Shown: positions 12,028 through 14,956 of the stretch, piece by piece
How positions within the stretch are numbered: position 1 is the first letter of the stretch
Layout: each line of letters opens with the position of its first letter
Origin: Treponema sp.
Lineage (GTDB): Bacteria > Spirochaetota > Spirochaetia > Treponematales > Breznakiellaceae
DNA: 14,956 bases
Direction of reading: 5' to 3'
Assembly (NCBI GenBank): GCA_031266255.1
Contig: JAISBK010000002.1
Span: 1-14,956 of the forward strand
Notes under the pieces: model-generated
Database searches by the model: none
Told to the model about the DNA's origin: nothing
Seen by the model: only the letters and a program-made list of their open reading frames with translations
Position numbers and translations under genes: made by a program

Positions 12028-14400
12028 TCAGATGCCGCCGGTGACGGTAAACTCAAGGACCGCAGTTTTGAGGCCATCTGAGTACGCGGTGAGTTCCAAG
12101 GGGCCGGCAGAGGCTCCCGCTTGGATGATTACCAGCGCTCTGCCGCCGCTCGTGTAGGTTTTGGGCAGCCGGAAGCCGAGGGACGCGTTGAGGTCCGGGG
12201 AACAGGCCCCGAGGATTTCGCCGTCGCCCCGGAGCGTCCATTCGATGAGGTGCTCCCCGGTGGGGCAGCGTATTCCGGCTTCGTCGGTAACGCTGGTTTC
12301 GATGTGGGCGATGTCGGACTGTCCTGCCCGCAGAATTGTTTTGTCGGGGATGAGCTGAATGTTCCGCGCGGGACCGGCGGTCCGCAGGGAGTGGCGGCAA
12401 ACCGCGTCCCCATTCCGGCGGCCTATCACTTCGAGTTCTCCGGCTTCGTAGTCAAAGGTCCATTGGATGATGCGGTTTTCAAAATCCGCGGGCCGCCTGG
12501 TTCCCCGTTTTTTGCCGTTTATCCATAGTTCCGCCTCTTCACAGTTGGTATAGATCGCCGCTTTCACGGTGCGGCGCTGGAAGTGGTCAAGGTTGAGATG
12601 GGAGGCGGTTTGGGGGAATGACCAGCGCCCCCGAACATAGTCGGGTCTACCCCCACCGTCATAAAAGCTGAGGTGGATGACCGGCTCGTCCGACCAGATG
12701 CTTTTGCGGTAATAGGCGTTGGGTTTCAGAAAGCCGCACATATCCAGTACCGCGCCTGCCCAGCCTTTTGCAGGCCACGAACTCTCACCCAGATAATCAA
12801 TACCCGCCCAGATAAATTGGCCGATGACATTATCGTTTTCGAAGACATAACGCCAGGGGTTTTTCGGCAGCACATCTTCGTAGTTTTCAATAGTACTGCT
12901 GTAGTAGTCATAGCTCTCCAAGCCAACAATCGGCTTGGGTATGGCTGCGGTATAGGCTTCGTAAAGGGGTTCATGGTAGTTAAGGCCCAGGACGTCCACC
13001 TCCGCGGTCAATGCTTTGGTGATTTCCACAAGACGGCTGGCAGGCGCGCCGATAAGACTCGCGGGGATGACGTGGGGATGGAGGCCACAGGTAACCGGAC
13101 GGTTGTCCAGCGTACGGACAAAGGCGGCAAGCTCATGCTGGGTCTCCGGCATGGTCCCCGCGCCCTGTTCTGCCACCTCGTTGCCGATACTCCACATAAA
13201 CACCGACGGGTGGTTCCGGTCGCGGAGGACACAGGCTTCCAAATCCTGTTTCCAATCATCATCAAAATGCGCGGCATAATAACCGCTCCGCCATTTATCA
13301 AAACATTCGTCAATCACATAAAACCCAAGCTCATCACAGAGGTCGAGAAACTCTTCCGCCGGCGGATTATGGCTGGTGCGTATCGCGTTGCAGCCGATGC
13401 GCTTCAAAGTGAGAAGCCGCCGCCGCCACGCCGCGTCATAGTAAGCCGCCCCAAGGATACCGCAGTCATGGTGCACACATACCCCTTTGAGCTTGACTGG
13501 TTCGCCGTTGACCCGCATCCCGCACCGGGAGACTATCTCAACGGTACGGATCCCAAAGGGGACTTCGACGGTACCGCCCATCGCGCCGCCGTCTTCTCCG
13601 GCAAGCCACACAAAGGCACGGTACAGCCGGGGACGGTCCGCGCTCCAGAGCAGGGGCGATTGAATCACGCAGCGCTGTTCTGCCGTTGTTGCGTCGCCCT
13701 CCGGAACTTTGCACATCACCGCGGATTCGGCAACCCTATTCCCATCGGGACTGGTTATCCTGAGACAGACCTGAACCGCCGATGCCGCGCCCCGGTTGAC
13801 TAGTGCCGTTTCCACCGTGATTTCCGCCGGGGCATGTATTGAAGCCGATGGAACCGGGGTATTTGTTTTGATATGAACACCCCAGGTCTTGATATGCACA
13901 GCAGGGACGATCCGCAGGTATACATTCCGGTAGAGGCCCGAACCGGCATACCATCGGTCGGGATCTTCGCACCCGTTATCCAGCCGAACGGCAACCGTGT
14001 TGCGGCCCGGCCTCGCAAAGGAGCGTATATCCACCTCAAAAGAAGCATACCCGTAGGCCCTGCCCCCGGCTTCACTGCCGTTGACATAGACCCTGCTGTT
14101 CCGGTACGCCCCGCCGAAATAAAGATAGACTCCACACCCCTCTCTCGCCAGCGTTCCCCCCTCAAGGAAAAACGTCTTGCGGTACCAGGCAACACCTTTC
14201 CAGGCAAAAAAGCCCTGCATATTCTGGGTGGTATAGCCGTTTTCCGGCCCCCGGTCAAAAGGCTCCCCGATAACCCAGTCATGGGGAAGGTCTACCGGTT
14301 TCCACGTCCGGTCAGGATAATCTTCCCGATACGCCCCTTCCGGATCCCCCAAAAGAAATTTCCAGCCCGCGTTAAAAAGCGCCGCATTACTATCCCGCAT
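12028..14400 (-). CDS. glycoside hydrolase family 2 protein (beta-galactosidase-like)
   Basis: A 790-aa retaining exo-glycosidase. The domain order is an N-terminal jelly-roll sugar-binding domain (about 1-170, with DLPHDWVIGEPF and VAWYRKTF), an Ig-like domain (to about 275), and the TIM barrel (about 290-570) with GH2 signature NAIRTSHNPP (338-347) and DECFDKW. Acid/base Glu408 lies in WSIGNE, and the probable nucleophile Glu495 in GLESYDYY. A DUF4982-like segment and a last Ig-like domain follow. ATG 14400 is preferred to the longer frame from 14466: it lies 13 nt after the preceding gene's stop, AGGA is 5 nt upstream, and homology begins at ALFNAGWKFLLGD. With no signal peptide it should act in the cytoplasm on a sugar imported by the adjacent transporter. 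Beta-galactosidase is most likely; beta-glucuronidase or another specificity cannot be excluded. Confidence 0.92.
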   Translation of the reverse strand: MRDSNAALFNAGWKFLLGDPEGAYREDYPDRTWKPVDLPHDWVIGEPFDRGPENGYTTQNMQGFFAWKGVAWYRKTFFLEGGTLAREGCGVYLYFGGAYRNSRVYVNGSEAGGRAYGYASFEVDIRSFARPGRNTVAVRLDNGCEDPDRWYAGSGLYRNVYLRIVPAVHIKTWGVHIKTNTPVPSASIHAPAEITVETALVNRGAASAVQVCLRITSPDGNRVAESAVMCKVPEGDATTAEQRCVIQSPLLWSADRPRLYRAFVWLAGEDGGAMGGTVEVPFGIRTVEIVSRCGMRVNGEPVKLKGVCVHHDCGILGAAYYDAAWRRRLLTLKRIGCNAIRTSHNPPAEEFLDLCDELGFYVIDECFDKWRSGYYAAHFDDDWKQDLEACVLRDRNHPSVFMWSIGNEVAEQGAGTMPETQHELAAFVRTLDNRPVTCGLHPHVIPASLIGAPASRLVEITKALTAEVDVLGLNYHEPLYEAYTAAIPKPIVGLESYDYYSSTIENYEDVLPKNPWRYVFENDNVIGQFIWAGIDYLGESSWPAKGWAGAVLDMCGFLKPNAYYRKSIWSDEPVIHLSFYDGGGRPDYVRGRWSFPQTASHLNLDHFQRRTVKAAIYTNCEEAELWINGKKRGTRRPADFENRIIQWTFDYEAGELEVIGRRNGDAVCRHSLRTAGPARNIQLIPDKTILRAGQSDIAHIETSVTDEAGIRCPTGEHLIEWTLRGDGEILGACSPDLNASLGFRLPKTYTSGGRALVIIQAGASAGPLELTAYSDGLKTAVLEFTVTGGI

Positions 14401-14413
14401 ATCATTCCTGATC

Positions 14414-14956
14414 CTACCGGTACTTCGCTTTTTGCTCGTCAATGACTGCTTGTGCACCGGAGGCAAGCCAGTCTTTTATGCCTGCGTCCCATACCCGGTC
14501 AAAGTCGCCGGGCTTGGCGCAGATGAGGTTAACGCAGAGGACTTTTTCTTTATCTACCAAGACCTGCCGGACCGGGGCGATAGAAAGAATAGTCGCGGGG
14601 ATGTATGGTTCTGATCGGGCATAGCGGGAGGCCATCTGATAGGCAACGGTGATGTCGTTCGGCGGTATACCAGGGTAACTTGCGGAGAGGACTGCGCCGA
14701 AATGCTCCGGGGGTACGATATAGCCGTTGATGGTCATAGTATAGTCTATGTTTGCCCCGGAATTTTGGATCCACGGGCCGGTCGCGGTTATCGGAACTTC
14801 GACGCCGTTTATCTTTTGGTGGTTCACGCCCTCGTTGCCGAACTGGAGGAAGTGGTAATTCTCATACCGGCAAAGCCAGTTTGCATAACGCAGCGCGGCT
14901 TCGGGGTTCTTGCTTGATTTGGGGATAAAGAAAATCAGGCCGCCCGCCGCGGGGGA
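14414..14956 (-). CDS. extracellular solute-binding protein, LplA-like (C-terminal part)
   Basis: The frame is open to the window edge, giving the last 180 residues of a longer protein; the 5' part lies beyond 14956. An apparent GTG start at 14827 is internal, because coding-like sequence continues upstream of it (GGLIFFIPKSSKNPEAALRY). FGNEGVNHQKING corresponds to the YGIEGVH motif of the large family-1 sugar-binding lipoproteins (LplA type, ~500-550 aa) common in Treponema and Paenibacillus. The C-terminal helix VWDAGIKDWLASGAQAVIDE is also typical of them. The protein would be a lipid-anchored receptor of an oligosaccharide ABC importer. It precedes the GH2 gene by 13 nt, indicating one transcript for uptake and cleavage. 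The permease genes are presumably upstream, outside the window. Confidence 0.85.
   Translation of the reverse strand, partial: SPAAGGLIFFIPKSSKNPEAALRYANWLCRYENYHFLQFGNEGVNHQKINGVEVPITATGPWIQNSGANIDYTMTINGYIVPPEHFGAVLSASYPGIPPNDITVAYQMASRYARSEPYIPATILSIAPVRQVLVDKEKVLCVNLICAKPGDFDRVWDAGIKDWLASGAQAVIDEQKAKYR

Noticed and set aside
12673..13803. A 376-residue plus-strand ORF antisense to the GH2 gene
   Set aside because: It lies wholly inside a clearly coding GH2 gene with intact catalytic motifs, and its translation shows no recognisable domain. Long antisense frames are expected in GC-rich genes.
14414..14827. A complete 137-residue gene starting at GTG 14827
   Set aside because: The same frame stays open to the window edge with typical solute-binding-protein sequence, so it is the tail of a longer gene.

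Overview
This window appears to come from a Gram-negative anaerobe with roughly 50% GC, most likely a spirochaete of the Treponema group. That is an inference from three features: an RND efflux operon whose adaptor has no alpha-hairpin (as in Borrelia BesA), a PG0541-type protein closing that operon, and an LplA-like solute-binding protein next to a GH2 glycosidase. No rRNA, tRNA, CRISPR array, intact insertion sequence or origin was recognised.

Left part, plus strand (1-6425): a leader with a 23-C homopolymer is followed by a tight efflux operon: TolC-type outer-membrane channel, lipoprotein adaptor, HAE1-type RND pump and a small PII-like accessory protein. Three of the four genes are joined by ATGA overlaps or a short gap. 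The operon ends in a long stem-loop with a T-run. The stretch 6426-6768 has no convincing gene. It lies between this operon and a convergent, AT-rich XRE-type repressor gene (6769-7167, minus).

Middle part, minus strand (7269-11826): read in the direction of transcription, it encodes a DUF4213/DUF364 putative metal-chelation protein, an AT-rich orphan gene with its own palindromic promoter and 3' hairpin, and then four genes coupled by short overlaps. These four are a SAM methyltransferase, a Cys-rich G3E/CobW-like P-loop GTPase, a stand-alone ABC ATPase and an iron-SBP-like protein with no signal peptide. No permease is present. Together they look less like a transporter than a cytoplasmic system for handling a metal or metallocofactor. 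This is the most interesting part of the window, and its function is unassigned here.

Right part, minus strand (12028-14956): the C-terminal part of an extracellular sugar-binding lipoprotein is followed after 13 nt by a cytoplasmic GH2 glycoside hydrolase, consistent with uptake and intracellular cleavage of an oligosaccharide. Directly after the GH2 stop codon lies a 122-bp inverted-repeat element. Its termini match the stem-loop that follows the efflux operon, so the two belong to one dispersed repeat family.
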